Made by a program: the position numbers and the translations under genes. The notes beneath the pieces are model-generated. The model did not search any database and was not told the DNA's origin. It was given only the letters and a program-made list of their open reading frames with translations. DNA of 64,000 nucleotides from Taxillus chinensis (taxonomy: Eukaryota; Streptophyta; Magnoliopsida; Santalales; Loranthaceae), in the NCBI GenBank assembly GCA_023512835.1, contig CM042090.1, positions 55,601,865 to 55,665,864 on the forward strand, written 5' to 3'. Each line of letters opens with the position of its first letter. Positions within the stretch are counted from its first letter, which is position 1. Shown here one piece after another: positions 46,266 through 57,489 of the stretch.

Positions 46266-47783
46266 GGTGGGAGCCGCCCAGTGAGTGAGCCGACCAGTGG
46301 CATAGGCCAAGGAAGGGTGTTTGCGCTGGAGGCGACGTACCTGGAGGAGGCTGAGCTACCACCCCCACCAGCTGAGGGTGGAGCAGGACCATCGGTGGTT
46401 AAAGGTACCCTCTTGATTTCCCGTACGTTAGCTTCTGTTCTTTTTGATACGGGTGCATCGTGTTCCTTCGCTGCCGAGCTTCTTATTGATGGCTTGGGGT
46501 TAGCTTGTGTGGAGGCCGCGAGGGCTCTAATTGTGGAGTCTCCGGTGGGAGGCATGATTGAGGTACGGCGTGTGTGTCGTGACTGTGTGTTAACCCTAGG
46601 AGAGGTGGAGCTGAGTTTTGACTTACATGTAATGCCTTTGAGGACGTTTGACCTGATCTTGGGTATGGATTGGCTTATGGCTTTCCAGGCCAAGATAGAT
46701 TGTTATCGGCGACGTGTATCCTTCGTGACACCTGCAGGGACCTCTTGCACCCTGCAGGGGGAGTGGGACTGTGAGGCGAGTCGGGCCGGGCCAGTGTTGG
46801 ACCAGTGGGGTGCCATTACCCACAGGTTGGCAGCCCTGACCTTTGCTGAGGAGGGGAAGGTGGAAAAGAAGGTGTGGCCCGCAGTTGTGGACCAATTTCA
46901 GGATGTCTTCCCTGACCAGTTGAGGAGTTTACCTCCTCAGAGGAGTGTGGAGTTCACCATTGAGTTGGTGCCGGGGACGGGTCCGATTTCCCAAGTAGCG
47001 TATCGTATGGGGCCAGCCGAGTTGAGGGAGCTTAAGAGGCAAATCGAGGAGTTGGTAGGCCAGGGGTATATCAGACCGAGTACCTCACCCTGGGGTGCTC
47101 CGGTGCTCTTTGCTAAGAAGGCTAATGGCACACTGCGTCTCTGTATCGACTACAGGAAGCTGAATTTAGTGACTGTGAAGAACAAGTACTCGTTGCCTCG
47201 GATAGATGACCTGTTTGACCAATTGAGTGGGGCCCAGTGGTTTTCCAAAATAGATTTACGGTCGGGGTATCACCAGCTCAGGGTTAGGGAGGAGGACATC
47301 CCTAACACGGCTTTTCGGTGCAGGTATGGGCATTATGAGTGGGTAGTGATGCCTTTCGGGCTCACTAATGCGCCAGCGGTGTTCATGCATTTGATGAACC
47401 AGGTCTTTGCTCCCTACTTGGATTCGTTTATGGTGGTGTTTATTGATGATATCTTGGTGTATTCCAAGACCGAGAAGGAGCATGTGGAGCACTTAGCAAC
47501 AGTGTTGTAAACCTTGAGGGACCAACAGCTGTTTGCTAAGTTTAGCAAGTGTGAGTTTTGGCTACAGGAGGTTCACTTTCTTGGCCATGTGGTATCAGCT
47601 GAGGGAGTTAGGGTGGACCCAGCCAAGATTGAGGCTGTGGCATCGTGGGCGAGGCCAACTAACGTTTTTGAGATCCGTAGCTTTCTTGGCTTGGCGGGGT
47701 ACTATCGTCGTTTTGTCGAGGTGTTCTCCCGTTTGGCAGCTCCTATGACAGCATTGACTCGGAAGGGCGTGAAGTTTGATTGA
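46266..47783 (+). pseudogene. Tekay-2 pol: protease and reverse transcriptase
   Basis: The protease has [11 protein letters not shown] (about 46440-46465) and the flap-side [16 protein letters not shown] follows with [16 protein letters not shown] (about 47075-47120), [33 protein letters not shown] and the catalytic [12 protein letters not shown] (about 47436-47470). The thumb and connection ([26 protein letters not shown]) come next. TAA at 47508-47510 is in frame where a Gln codon is expected. One G appears lost near 47782 (GATTGACC for an Asp-Trp-Thr coding run), which creates a TGA and shifts the frame into the next segment. Confidence 0.92.
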
Positions 47784-48643
47784 CCGACAAGTGTCGACAG
47801 GCGTTTGAGGCTCTCAAAACCCGTTTGACCACTGCACCGGTATTGAGGTTACCTCGGGAGGATATCCCATATGAGGTGTATTGTGATGCGTCCAGGGTTG
47901 GTTTGGGGTGTGTGCTTATGCAAGAGCACAGTGTGGTAGCTTATGGGTCAAGGCAGCTGAAGCCTCGTGAGCAGAATTATCCTACTCATGACCTTGAGTT
48001 GGCAGCTGTCATCTTCGCCCTGAAGAGTTGGCAGCATTACCTCTTGGGGGAGAAGTTCGTGGTGTTCTCAGATCACAAGAGCCTTCAGTACATCTTTACT
48101 CAGAAGGACTTGAATTTGAGGCAGAGGAGATGGGTGGAGTATTTGCAGACCTTTGACTTTACTCTTGCCTATACCCCGGGCAAGGGTTATGTTGTGGCTG
48201 ACGCGTTGAGCAGAAAAGGGAAAGCTGAGGTGGCCGTGAGAGAGTGGAAGCTGATGGAGCAGTTGGCGGTGTTGCAGCTGCAGCCTGTTGTTCGTGATGG
48301 TCGGACAGTCCTGAGTCCTTTGGTGGTTGTGCCTGAGTTGTACCAGCGCGTCCGGGAGGAACAGTTAGGTGATATTGAGTGTGAGGTTCTCCGTGCCCAT
48401 ATTGAGGCTGGTGAGCTATCTGAGGACTGGACAGAGGGTCCTGAGCATGAGTTGTCATTTCAGGGGCGGTTGGTAATGGCTTCTTCCCTCAGGGATGAGG
48501 TGATGAGGGAGTTTCACCAGTCTAGAGTTGCTGTGCATCCAGGGGGTACGAAGATGTACCATGCGCTTCGGGGACATTTTTGGTGGCCTGGGACGAAACG
48601 CGATGTGGCGGCCTTTGTTTCGCGGTGCCTCACGTGTTAGTAG
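47780..48643 (+). pseudogene. Tekay-2 pol: RNase H and integrase zinc module
   Basis: Continues RT after the one-base loss. RNase H shows [18 protein letters not shown] (about 47870-47925), [28 protein letters not shown] and [16 protein letters not shown] (about 48170-48220). The integrase zinc module ([11 protein letters not shown]...RCLTC) ends the segment. TAGTAG at 48638-48643 sits where Tekay pol has Gln-Gln, both fitting CAG to TAG changes. 286 codons are otherwise continuous. Confidence 0.92.
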
Positions 48644-49774
48644 GTGAAGGCTGAGCATCAGCGGCCGGCAGGCATGTTACAGCCATTGCCCATAGCGGAG
48701 TGGAAGTGGGACCACATAGCGATGGATTTTATGACTGGTCTTCCACCCACCACAGGGAGGAAAGATATGATTTGGGTGATTGTGGATCGACTCACAAAGT
48801 CGGCCCATTTCCTGGCTGTTCGCGAGCGGGACTCTATTGGGACCTTGAGTCAGCTGTACATGAACGAGATTGTGAGACTGCATGGAGTACCATCATCGGT
48901 TGTCTCTGACCGGGATTCGCGGTTCACTTCCCGTTTCTGGGCAGGTTTGTAGGAAGCTATGTGGACCAAATTTCACTTGAGTACAGCTTTCCACCCTGAG
49001 ACTGACGGCCAGACAGAGAGGACGAATCAGACTTTGGAGGACATGTTACGGGCCTGTGTGTTAGATTTTGGGGGTTCGTGGGTGACTCACCTTCCTTTGG
49101 TGGAGTTTGCCTACAACAACAGTTATCAGGCATCCATTGGGATGGCTCCTTTTGAGGCGTTGTATGGGCGGCGGTGTCGATCACCTTTGTGTTGGACCGA
49201 GGTGGGGGAGACAGCTCTCTTGGGACCACAGTTGGTTCAAGAGGCTACCGAGAAGGTTAAGTTGATTCGTCAGCGTTTGTTATCAGCTCAAAGTCGGCAA
49301 AGATCTTATGCGGATCAGTGGCGGCGACCTTTGGAGTTTTCTGTTGGTGATCATGTGTTTCTTCGTGTTTCTCCACGTCGTGGACATCGACGGTTTGGGA
49401 GAGGTTCCAAGCTATCTCCACGGTTTATTGGTCCTTTTGAGATTCTGGATCATGTGGGGCCTGTGGCCTACCGGTTAGCGTTACCACCGCGGCTGAGTCG
49501 AGTGCACAACGTGTTTCACGTGTCCCAATTGCGGAAGTATCACCCTGACCCCACTCATGTGATCAATTGGGGGACATTGGACATTGCGGATGACATGTCC
49601 GTTGTTGAGGCCCCTATCCGTATCCTAGATCGGCGAGAGAAGCTTTTGCATGGTCATGCTATTCCTTTGGTTCGCGTGCTGTGGCAGCACCGTGGCATTG
49701 AGGAGGAGACATGAGAACGTGAGTCCGTGATGCGTGAGCAACACCCGGAATTGTTTGAGGACGAACAATCTTAA
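48644..49774 (+). pseudogene. Tekay-2 pol: integrase core, GPY/F module and chromodomain
   Basis: Catalytic residues: Asp in [11 protein letters not shown] (about 48715-48745), Asp in [13 protein letters not shown] (about 48898-48935) and Glu in FHPETDGQTERTNQ (about 48985-49030). The GPY/F module is KLSPRFIGPFEIL...GPVAYRLALPP (about 49408-49490). The terminal chromodomain-like part (VEAPIRILDRREKLL...LVRVLW, about 49595-49690) defines the chromovirus class and is thought to steer insertion to marked chromatin. TAG (48950-48952) and TGA (49712-49714) are in frame and fit CAG and TGG codons. The natural end is TAA at 49772-49774. Confidence 0.92.
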
Positions 49775-50098
49775 GTGTAGGAGGTGGCTGTTGGCCAAGG
49801 GATAGTGATGTGTTTCCTTGTATTAGTTGTGTATGATTTGGTGTTTGTTTTGTCTTTTAGACATGTGTTCATATTTGTGATGTGTTTTGAGATGTGTATT
49901 TGTGACATGTGAATATGTGTTATATGCATTATTGTGATGCATGTGGTTATGGATTATGGTCGTACCTTGTTATGTGCTGTGCGCGGTGTATGACCCATTT
50001 GGGTGTTGTGGCTCGCCGTGTGGCAAATGGGTAGCTTGTGTTTGTTTTCCTCGTATGTCATTTCTTTTCGAGGATGAAAAGTCTTAAGGGGGAGAGGA
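49775..50098 (+). other. 3' untranslated end and polypurine tract of Tekay-2
   Basis: Non-coding tail shared with LARD-1, LARD-2 and Tekay-1, ending in AAGGGGGAGAGGA (50086-50098) at the 3' LTR. The uninterrupted site matching the Tekay-1 insertion point is at about 49850-49865. Confidence 0.88.
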
Positions 50099-50792
50099 TG
50101 TAATGACCCGTGTCTGACCCGTGTGTAAGAAGTTAACCACAAACACCTTGGATGTTGGTGCACAAGTTTGAGGTAAGAGATGAGCCCAAGAGGGGACTTT
50201 TCGGAGGTGCATGTGACAAGTCGTAACGTGCATTTATGCCCTAGGAAGATGCTATGCATATACATGCGGTTTTAAGCTGTTTTGGCAGATTTTGGAGCTC
50301 ACTTTTGGTATAGTAGATGGCCTCAAACAATTGGCGTGCAAGAACAAAAGTTTCTTAGAATGAGGTCCTCTATCTACCACAGAAATTTCAGGGCATTTGG
50401 AGCTGCACGTGAATTCACCCATTTCACGTGCAAGCATATTTTTGCTTCTCAGACCTCTACAAGATGCAAGGAGGCTTGGGTTGAAGTTTGAGTGCATTTG
50501 GAGCTGCACGCCAATTGGGGAATTGGCGTTCAAATTGGCGTGCAGGCATGTTTTTGCATGGTTACCTTGGTTTTGTCATTCTAATCATCTTTTCCCAAAG
50601 GACCATGTTGGAATTGTGAATATTTTTGTGTGTATGGATGTGGGAAGGTCATAGCTTGTTCCATCAAAACTACATCGTTTTGATGCTGGGGTTCACTTAA
50701 TCAAAACTACATCATTTTGATGTTGTGTTGTCTATATAAGGAGGAAAAGCCCCTCTGTTTTAGGTTTAGGGTTTGTTGCTCCACCAACCGTC

Positions 50793-50852
<60 letters not shown>

Positions 50853-52029
50853 GAAGGAGAGCTTCTGGTGGCTGCCGGAGCGTCTTGCGTGGGTGGTCGG
50901 AGTCTTGCGTGGAAACGGGAGCAGGAGAACATACAAGGTAGGGGTTCTGTTCTTCCTAAATCCTCCTCTGTCCTAGGGTTCTAGGGCAGATTATAGAGTT
51001 ATACCTATTTATATATATGTAATCCATATAGGTGTGATCTCCTCTATGGATGTTGGCCTTCAATGGCGGTTTTTGATGTATTCTGGTGTTGGATGGTGAG
51101 TGCATATTAAGTGTTCGATAAAATGCCTGTGTGGATATGTCTGTGTGAATATGCCTAGTATGTGTTTGATAATATGCCTGTGTGGCTGGGTTTGTGGGTT
51201 TGTGAATGTATGCATGTTAAGCGTTTGGTAAAATACCTGTGAGACTCTGCATGTCAAGTGTTTGATTTTATGCCTGATGGGCCGTGCGAACTAAGTGTGG
51301 TATTATGCCTGTGAAAGTGTGTATGCTACGTGTTTGGTTTAATGCCTGTGTGACCTTGTATGCTGTGTTTGTGGAACCCGGTGGCTGTGGAAGCCCGGGA
51401 CTGGAACTGTTAGCCCGTGTGGCTAAGCCTGAGAGGCTGTGGATATGTTAGCCCGTGTGGCTAAGCCTGAGAGACTGTGGATATGTTAGCCCGTGTGGCT
51501 AAGCCTGAGAGGCTGTGGATATGTTAGCCTATATGGCCAAGCCTGTATGGCTGTGGATATGTGTGTGGCATGTGAATGTGGGATACAACTTGTTTACATT
51601 TTATTGTCACTACACTGCACCTGTATACTCTCATGTAGACGCTAGGAGCATGGGATGGGTTAGGGAGACATGATCACTACTGAGCTGTGGTTGCTCACCC
51701 CTCCCTCTATGTTGTGTTTTCTTTCAGGAACATATAGGCGTTAGGTGGGACCCCAAGGTGGAAGGCCTTATTTACTTTACTGTCTACCATTTATGTTATT
51801 TTTATGGGAATTGATGTAACCCCAGTGGGGATGGATTGAAAAGAGGATTTTGTTGTAATAAAGACTAGTTTGGATTGTGGATTGCTTTTATGAACTTTAC
51901 TTTCTTGAATGTGTTGTGGATGTTTAAAATGTTATATTCGCGTTTTGCACCCTAACCCCTTTGCCCTCCGTGTGGGTACAAGGGGAGTCATGTGCCGGTT
52001 TCCTCGGGTTGGAAATCCGGGGCGTGACA
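50099..52029 (+). repeat. 3' LTR of Tekay-2
   Basis: Full-length LTR with both ACGT palindromes (about 50661-50722), TATA box (50733-50740), a long (AG)n tract followed by a G10 run (about 50793-50852), and the 38-bp repeat (about 51409-51562). Confidence 0.94.
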
Positions 52030-53358
52030 TTGACCAGATAGGTCAACAACGGGAATGGCGTCAGCAGGAGAAGAGGGTCCATCCTTAGCAGGGGAAGGAC
52101 TCTGTGCGGCATGGACCGGGCTGGAGGGGGTAGGGAACGGCACATCTGGAATGGAGGCCGGCGTAAGAAAGCCTTGGTCCAAATTCCAGATGATCATGGT
52201 CTCATAGCGAGTGTAAAACACCCGGAGAACGGTGTCAGGAATGGAGGCAGTGTGGGCAAGGCTAAAACAGAGCCAAAGGTCCATTAAGGTGTCGGTGGAG
52301 AGATGGTCAAGGTAGACTCGTGGTTGAGGGAGGGGAGGCAAAGGAGCTTCCGGAATAGATTCCGGGACATCAGCAATGGCGGCAGCAACGACGGTATCAA
52401 CGGCGGCAGCAACAGCGGAAGTGGAGGGAGTGGGGACATCCGCAGCAGAAGGGGCTGAGGAAACCGCTTTAAGGACACTATGCTGAGATGGCCCCGTAAC
52501 CTCGGAGGGTTCGGCATGGACGCTATGCTGGGAGGCCCGAGAAATGGAAGGTGCAGCAATGGACCGAATCCGGGAGGATCGGTGAGCAGAGCTGACGTCA
52601 GGGGCATGGCTGTCGGAGGGGTCACCAATAGAACTGCCTTGTTGTTCCGCGGCAGGGAGAAGGCGGAGAGCTATAGAAGGACGGCAGGCCGTCATGTTCC
52701 CATCAGGCGTAAGATAGCGAAGGTAATAAGCCGGAGGAAATGGAACAACATCATAGCGGGCGAAATGGTCCGGATGAAGATGCCGGAAGACAATGCTTAG
52801 TATGCGCCCGCAGGAATGGTTCTTGGGTCCATTCTGCAGCAGTCGGAACAAAAACGTCCCCCAATCCATCGGAAGACCTTCGAAAACGCCGTACATGGCC
52901 AGAAGAAGATCATACGGAACAGAGTCCAGAGAGGAAGTGCGAGCCAGTAAACATCGACTCAGTATGATCGCCATACAGCGATAGCGACCTTGGAAGGACT
53001 TCACCTTGTACTCCTTGCCTTTATAGGTGCAACCCATAGAAGCCACCATGGGATCGGCATCGGGGCGCTGTGGTTCACCTGGGGGTAGATTGAGAGCAAT
53101 GCGGAGAACGGCGGGGGTGATTAGGATGGACTCACCACGAATAAAGGAGATGATGGAGTCGGTGGTACAGTGGATCCGTTGGTAGAACTCAAGAATGTCG
53201 TTAATAAGAAGATCGACAGGATTGGAGACCAAGTTGAGTATGTGAGAGGCTTCTAGAAGAGGGCGAAGATGGAAAAACCAGTCCGGAGGGTTGGAGATAG
53301 CGCTCCAATCGACCAGATGGCCGAGATTGACGCCGGAAAGAGAGGTTTTGGGTGCCAT
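52030..53358 (-). pseudogene. Sire-1 third ORF, N-terminal part: plant transposon-associated domain
   Basis: ATG at 53358 (MAPKTSLSGVN). 441 codons are open up to the Tekay-2 insertion at 52030, with no stop. The first ~230 residues form a compact domain (WFFHLRPLLEASHILNLVSN; RGESILITPAVLRIALNLP; MYGVFEGLPMDWGTFLFRLL). They resemble the putative plant transposon protein domain of Athila third ORFs, including the one at 62533. A Ser/Ala/Pro-rich linker follows. Relative to Sire-2 it has an intact Arg codon (PQPRVYLDHL) where Sire-2 has TGA. The ORF continues at 21338. Its position downstream of pol matches the env-like ORF of SIRE1, but the content differs. Confidence 0.78.
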
Positions 53359-55078
53359 TGTAGATGAAAGTTGAAGGGCGAGAGGGAAGGCGAGGTCTTG
53401 GGGATTGAAGGAGCAACGAGAGTTTTAGGGATTTGAAAAGGGTAACACTCGTGCTTCGTAGGAATGACCAGAATATATAAGACCGAGTCCGTGAATGTCA
53501 GCGGGTCTAAGAATTTAGCGAGTGAAACAGTAAACCGCTTGACAGGCTGATGTCATTAGTCTTGATATCAATGCGCCTCCGAATTAAAAGATGACGTGGA
53601 GACGGCATGACCAAGTAAGGGTAACAGCTGTTTGCCTTCCTGGGGAAGTGTGTGCATCCCGAGACATGTATTCAATGAATCATCATGATTCCTGCTCAAA
53701 AGCACGCGATATATAATAAGACATGCATTATCGCAATTTGACATTGTCAGGAGTCCGGAGGAATGAACCGACAATCATCCGGAATCAACAATAGTCGAGT
53801 GACGAGTATCCGGACGAAAAGTAGACTGTGTCCGTAGTAACAGAGTGCAGTGAAAGAGAAGTAGATTCCTTTGCTGTCAATAAGTCGAAGAGAAGAGAAG
53901 TATCACAACACTTCAAATCCAAGACTATGGACGAGATTTATCGATAAGGTTGCAAAGAAAATCTGAACCTGTAGCTTAAAAAAATAAACTAAAGGTACAA
54001 AAGCTTAACAGGCAAGGATTAGTACGGATAAGAAAAAATAGTCAGTGAAGAGCTATATAATCTGAACTAATGAGAAGCAGAACTTATGCATTACCACGAA
54101 TGAAATAGACATATACATACTAGAGAATGATCAATGTGACTGAATCAGGGCATATGTCAGATAATAAATACACAAGTTCATATAGGTCAACATAGTGAAA
54201 CCGTCCTGCTGAACGACATAGCTAAGATTAATTAAAAATCATATGATTTGACCAAATTAGGATTCATGAGTGAAAAATGAGGAAGTGGACACATGTCAAA
54301 AGCAAGCAGTTGATTATCCGATTAAAATGCATGGTTGAAGAAAAAAAAACATTCAAGCATGCCTCAATTCTGTTTCATCAACGCATGTCCAGTCAGATCC
54401 GGAAGTAAAGGTGCAGAGGAGGGAGTATCTGAGACATATTAGGGGGTTATTACTGAGGTAATAGATGAAGCTTAGGCTGCCCCGTAGATCATTCGATCCT
54501 TTCAATGAAAGGCTCCCCCTCGAATAGACAGCCAGGAAAGAGGTCATGAGACATATACGGGGGGTATTACTCGAATAATTTATAAAGCAGTTTCTCCCCC
54601 GTAGATTGTGCAATCCTCTCGGTAGACCTTTCCGGCTTAAAGAAATTCAGCACTGTCTATCTTTTTAGGAAACTATACTTCAGAAGCTTATCAGACTGCG
54701 ATTGTGTATTCATCCACCAGGCATTCCGAGCTAACCCATTTCATTTCTTTAACTATACATGTTAATAGAGTAATCTAAATGAACAGGCATTTGTCATGTG
54801 GTGATCAGTGGAAATTAAGATCATGAAACCAGAATGAGGTTAATCATATAAACTTTAATCATGTTTGCTTAAACAACTTCAGTCGGAAAACGCAAGCATC
54901 CTCCCAGTATGAAGTTGATATCAATATCAGAAACATGAAGCACGTTGAACAGTAAGTATGATCAACATTAAGATCAGTATGTATCTACTACTATCAATGA
55001 AAGCACAACACATGTTCTGAAAGTAAGTATACTGTTGGGTAAGTTAAATGTGAAACTATGCAGAGAAGTCAAGCATAC
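53359..55078 (-). other. Spacer between Sire-1 pol and third ORF
   Basis: No domain. Polypurine-like motifs at about 54478, 54511 and 54593 (- strand GGGGGAG or GGGG variants). A TATA-like stretch (53471-53482) lies about 115 bases upstream of the third-ORF ATG, matching 28091-28098 in Sire-2. Confidence 0.6.
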
Positions 55079-57480
55079 CTAATTGGAAGAGTAGTTCAGA
55101 GAATCTTGCATCAGGTAGGGGCTTTGTAAGTATGTCTGCCAGTTAATCTTCAGTAGCAACATGTTCCAGTGAGATGTGACTTTTGAGAACATGGTCGCGT
55201 ATGAAGTGATACCTGACCTCAATATGCTTCGTCTTAGGGTGCATGACAGGATTGTTGCTGATAGCAATTGCGCTAGTGTTGTCGCAGTAGAGTGGAATAA
55301 ATGACATGTTGAAACCGTAGTCAGTAAGTTGACTTTGCATCCAAGTAGGCGTGCGCAAAGAACTCCCCAAGCCCTATATATTCCGCCTCAGCAGTAGAGG
55401 TTGATACGGAATTCTGCTTCTTACTGAACAATGAAATTAATCTATTTCCAAGAAACTGACACATACCACTTGTGCTTTTCATGTCGATGCGACACCCAAA
55501 GAGTCAAGATCGTAGTATCCTGGATAAGGTGAAGTTGGACTCCTTTGGGTACCGAGTCCCAAATTCATCGTTCCCTTGAGATACCTTAATATCCGTTTAA
55601 CATGAAGCATATGTGACTCCTTGGGATTCGCCTGATATCGTGCACAGATGCAAGTTGCAAACATAATGTCTGGGCGACTTGCTGTAAGATACAACAAGGA
55701 TCCTATCATCCCTCTGTAGTCAGTTGCATTCACTGATATGCCATCCACATCAGGATCTAACTTGGCACTGACTGGCATGGGAGTTTTGACAGGAGATGAA
55801 CCTTCCGTACCAAACTTCTTAATAAGATCGCGAGTGTACTTAGCTTGATTAATGAAGATTCCTTCCTTCAATTGTTTAACTTCAATTCCAAGGAAGTAGG
55901 ACAGTTCTCCCATCATGCTCATCTCAAACTTGCCTGTCATCAACTTTGCAAACTCTTCACAAAGCTTCGGATTTGTTGATCCGAAAATGATATCATCCAC
56001 GTATATCTATACGATTAAAGTATGTGCTTTCTCTTTTCGTAGAAATAAGGTGGTGTCTATCTTCCCTTTTTGGAAGTTGTGAGCAAGTAGGAATTCTGAC
56101 AGTGTGTCGTACCAGGCTCTTGGAGCTTGTTTCAAACCATATAAAGCTTTCCGAAGCTTGTAGACTAGATGTCCTGCCTTAGGTTCAATGAAACCGGGAG
56201 GTTGTTCAACGTACACCTCCTCTTGAAGATCTCCATTCAGAAATGCGCTCTTGAACGTCCATTTGATAAACTATAAAGTTTTCATATGAAGCATATGCCA
56301 GAAACATTCGGATTGCCTCAAGTCTTGCTACCAGAGCAAAGGTCTCATCATAGTCTATTCCTTCTTCTTGACGATATCCTTTGGCTACCAGTCTGGCTTT
56401 GTTCCGGATTACTATTCAATCCGTATCAAGCTTGTTCCGGAACACCCATTTAACTCCAATGACTTGCTAAGACTTAGGCCTTGGTACTAGAGTCCACACA
56501 TTATTTCTCTTAAATTGATTCATCTCTTCTTGCATGGCTTCTATCCAATTCGAATCCTGAAGAGCTTCATCTACCACTTTTGGTTCTATTTGAGATAGAA
56601 AATATGAGTAAAGACACATGTTGAAAGTGGCTGCTCTTGTTCTTACACCAGTAGTAGGATCACCAATCACTTGATCTGAGGGATGGTTTCGGGTCCATCT
56701 GTAATTCTGTGCATGTGATGGTTGATCTTGAATAATTTGAAGCTCTGCTAGATTAGGTGGTTCAGGTATATCTGCTGGTTGAGCTTCTTCCGGACTAGAT
56801 GTTTCTGTATTAGAAGGTACGGTAGAACTAGGTGGTTCTTCAACACTGTTTCTTTCAGTGTTAACTGGTCCGGACGGGCTTGAAGGTGCTCCGGAATTTT
56901 GGGTATCCGAGGGATTATGTCCGGAGCTTAATGGTAGTCCTGAGCCTGAATCATCCATAGCATCATCCATATAATTTCTTTGTGCCTCACTGATGCCACA
57001 TGGTTGGTCAGAATGTGTAACAGGAACATTCAAAAACTTTGAATAATCGATGTTGCTGTCCGGGACCTGTACATTAGAACTTGAAGAAGCAACTTTTGAC
57101 CAATCAAGATTAGTTTCATCAAAGGTCACATGGATAGATTCTTCAACCTTAAAAAGTTTTCTATTGAATACCCGATAAGCCTTGTTATGTAATGAGTACC
57201 CGACAAAAATCCTATCATCAGATTTTGGTTCAAATTTATTCCGGGTTTTTTTGCCATTTATCAATATATAGCAAGTACACCCAAAAGCTCTGAAATGTGA
57301 AATTGAAGGCTTTCGTCGTCTCCACATCTCATAGGGTGTTTTCATGGTAGATTTATTTATTAGAGTTCTGTTCTGAACATAGCAGGCAGTGGACACAGCT
57401 TCAGCCCATAGATTGAGAGGAAGTGTCGCCCCTGCTAACATAGATCTGCAGCCTCGACTAAGGTACGATTCTTGTGCTCA
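55079..57480 (-). pseudogene. Sire-1 pol: integrase tail, reverse transcriptase, RNase H
   Basis: Starts within the integrase end (LPLNLWAEAVSTACYVQNRT), continues through the KTPYEMW region and a variable linker (56467-57441), then RT and RNase H. TAG near 56464 stands for a Gln of Sire-2. A TAG at about 56007 falls just before the catalytic [12 protein letters not shown] frameshift near 55550 breaks RNase H before DRKSTSG. RNase H resumes at 55143-55370 (PLYCDNTSAIAISNNPV). It is clearly more decayed than Sire-2, as expected from its earlier insertion. Confidence 0.86.
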
Positions 57481-57489
57481 GCTATCGAG
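57481..57489. other. Deletion junction removing Sire-1 protease and integrase core
   Basis: Sequence homologous to about 32085 in Sire-2 is joined directly to sequence homologous to about 32950. About 0.87 kb is missing, with a three- to four-base overlap at the join. Confidence 0.85.

Larger units (their letters stand above)
21339..52029 (+). mobile_element. Tekay-2: complete Ty3/gypsy (Tekay-type) element carrying two nested insertions
   Basis: The 5' LTR (21339-23072), primer-binding site, gag, pol, polypurine tract and 3' LTR (50099-52029) are all on the + strand, with a TTGAC target duplication. Its gag is interrupted by Sire-2 (24215-36658) and LARD-2 (36799-45854). Without them it is about 9.2 kb, close to Tekay-1 (9.19 kb). 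Pol has the order protease, RT, RNase H, integrase, chromodomain. Broken codons are mostly single nonsense changes, so this is a far better preserved copy than Tekay-1. It sits inside the third ORF of Sire-1. Confidence 0.95.
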
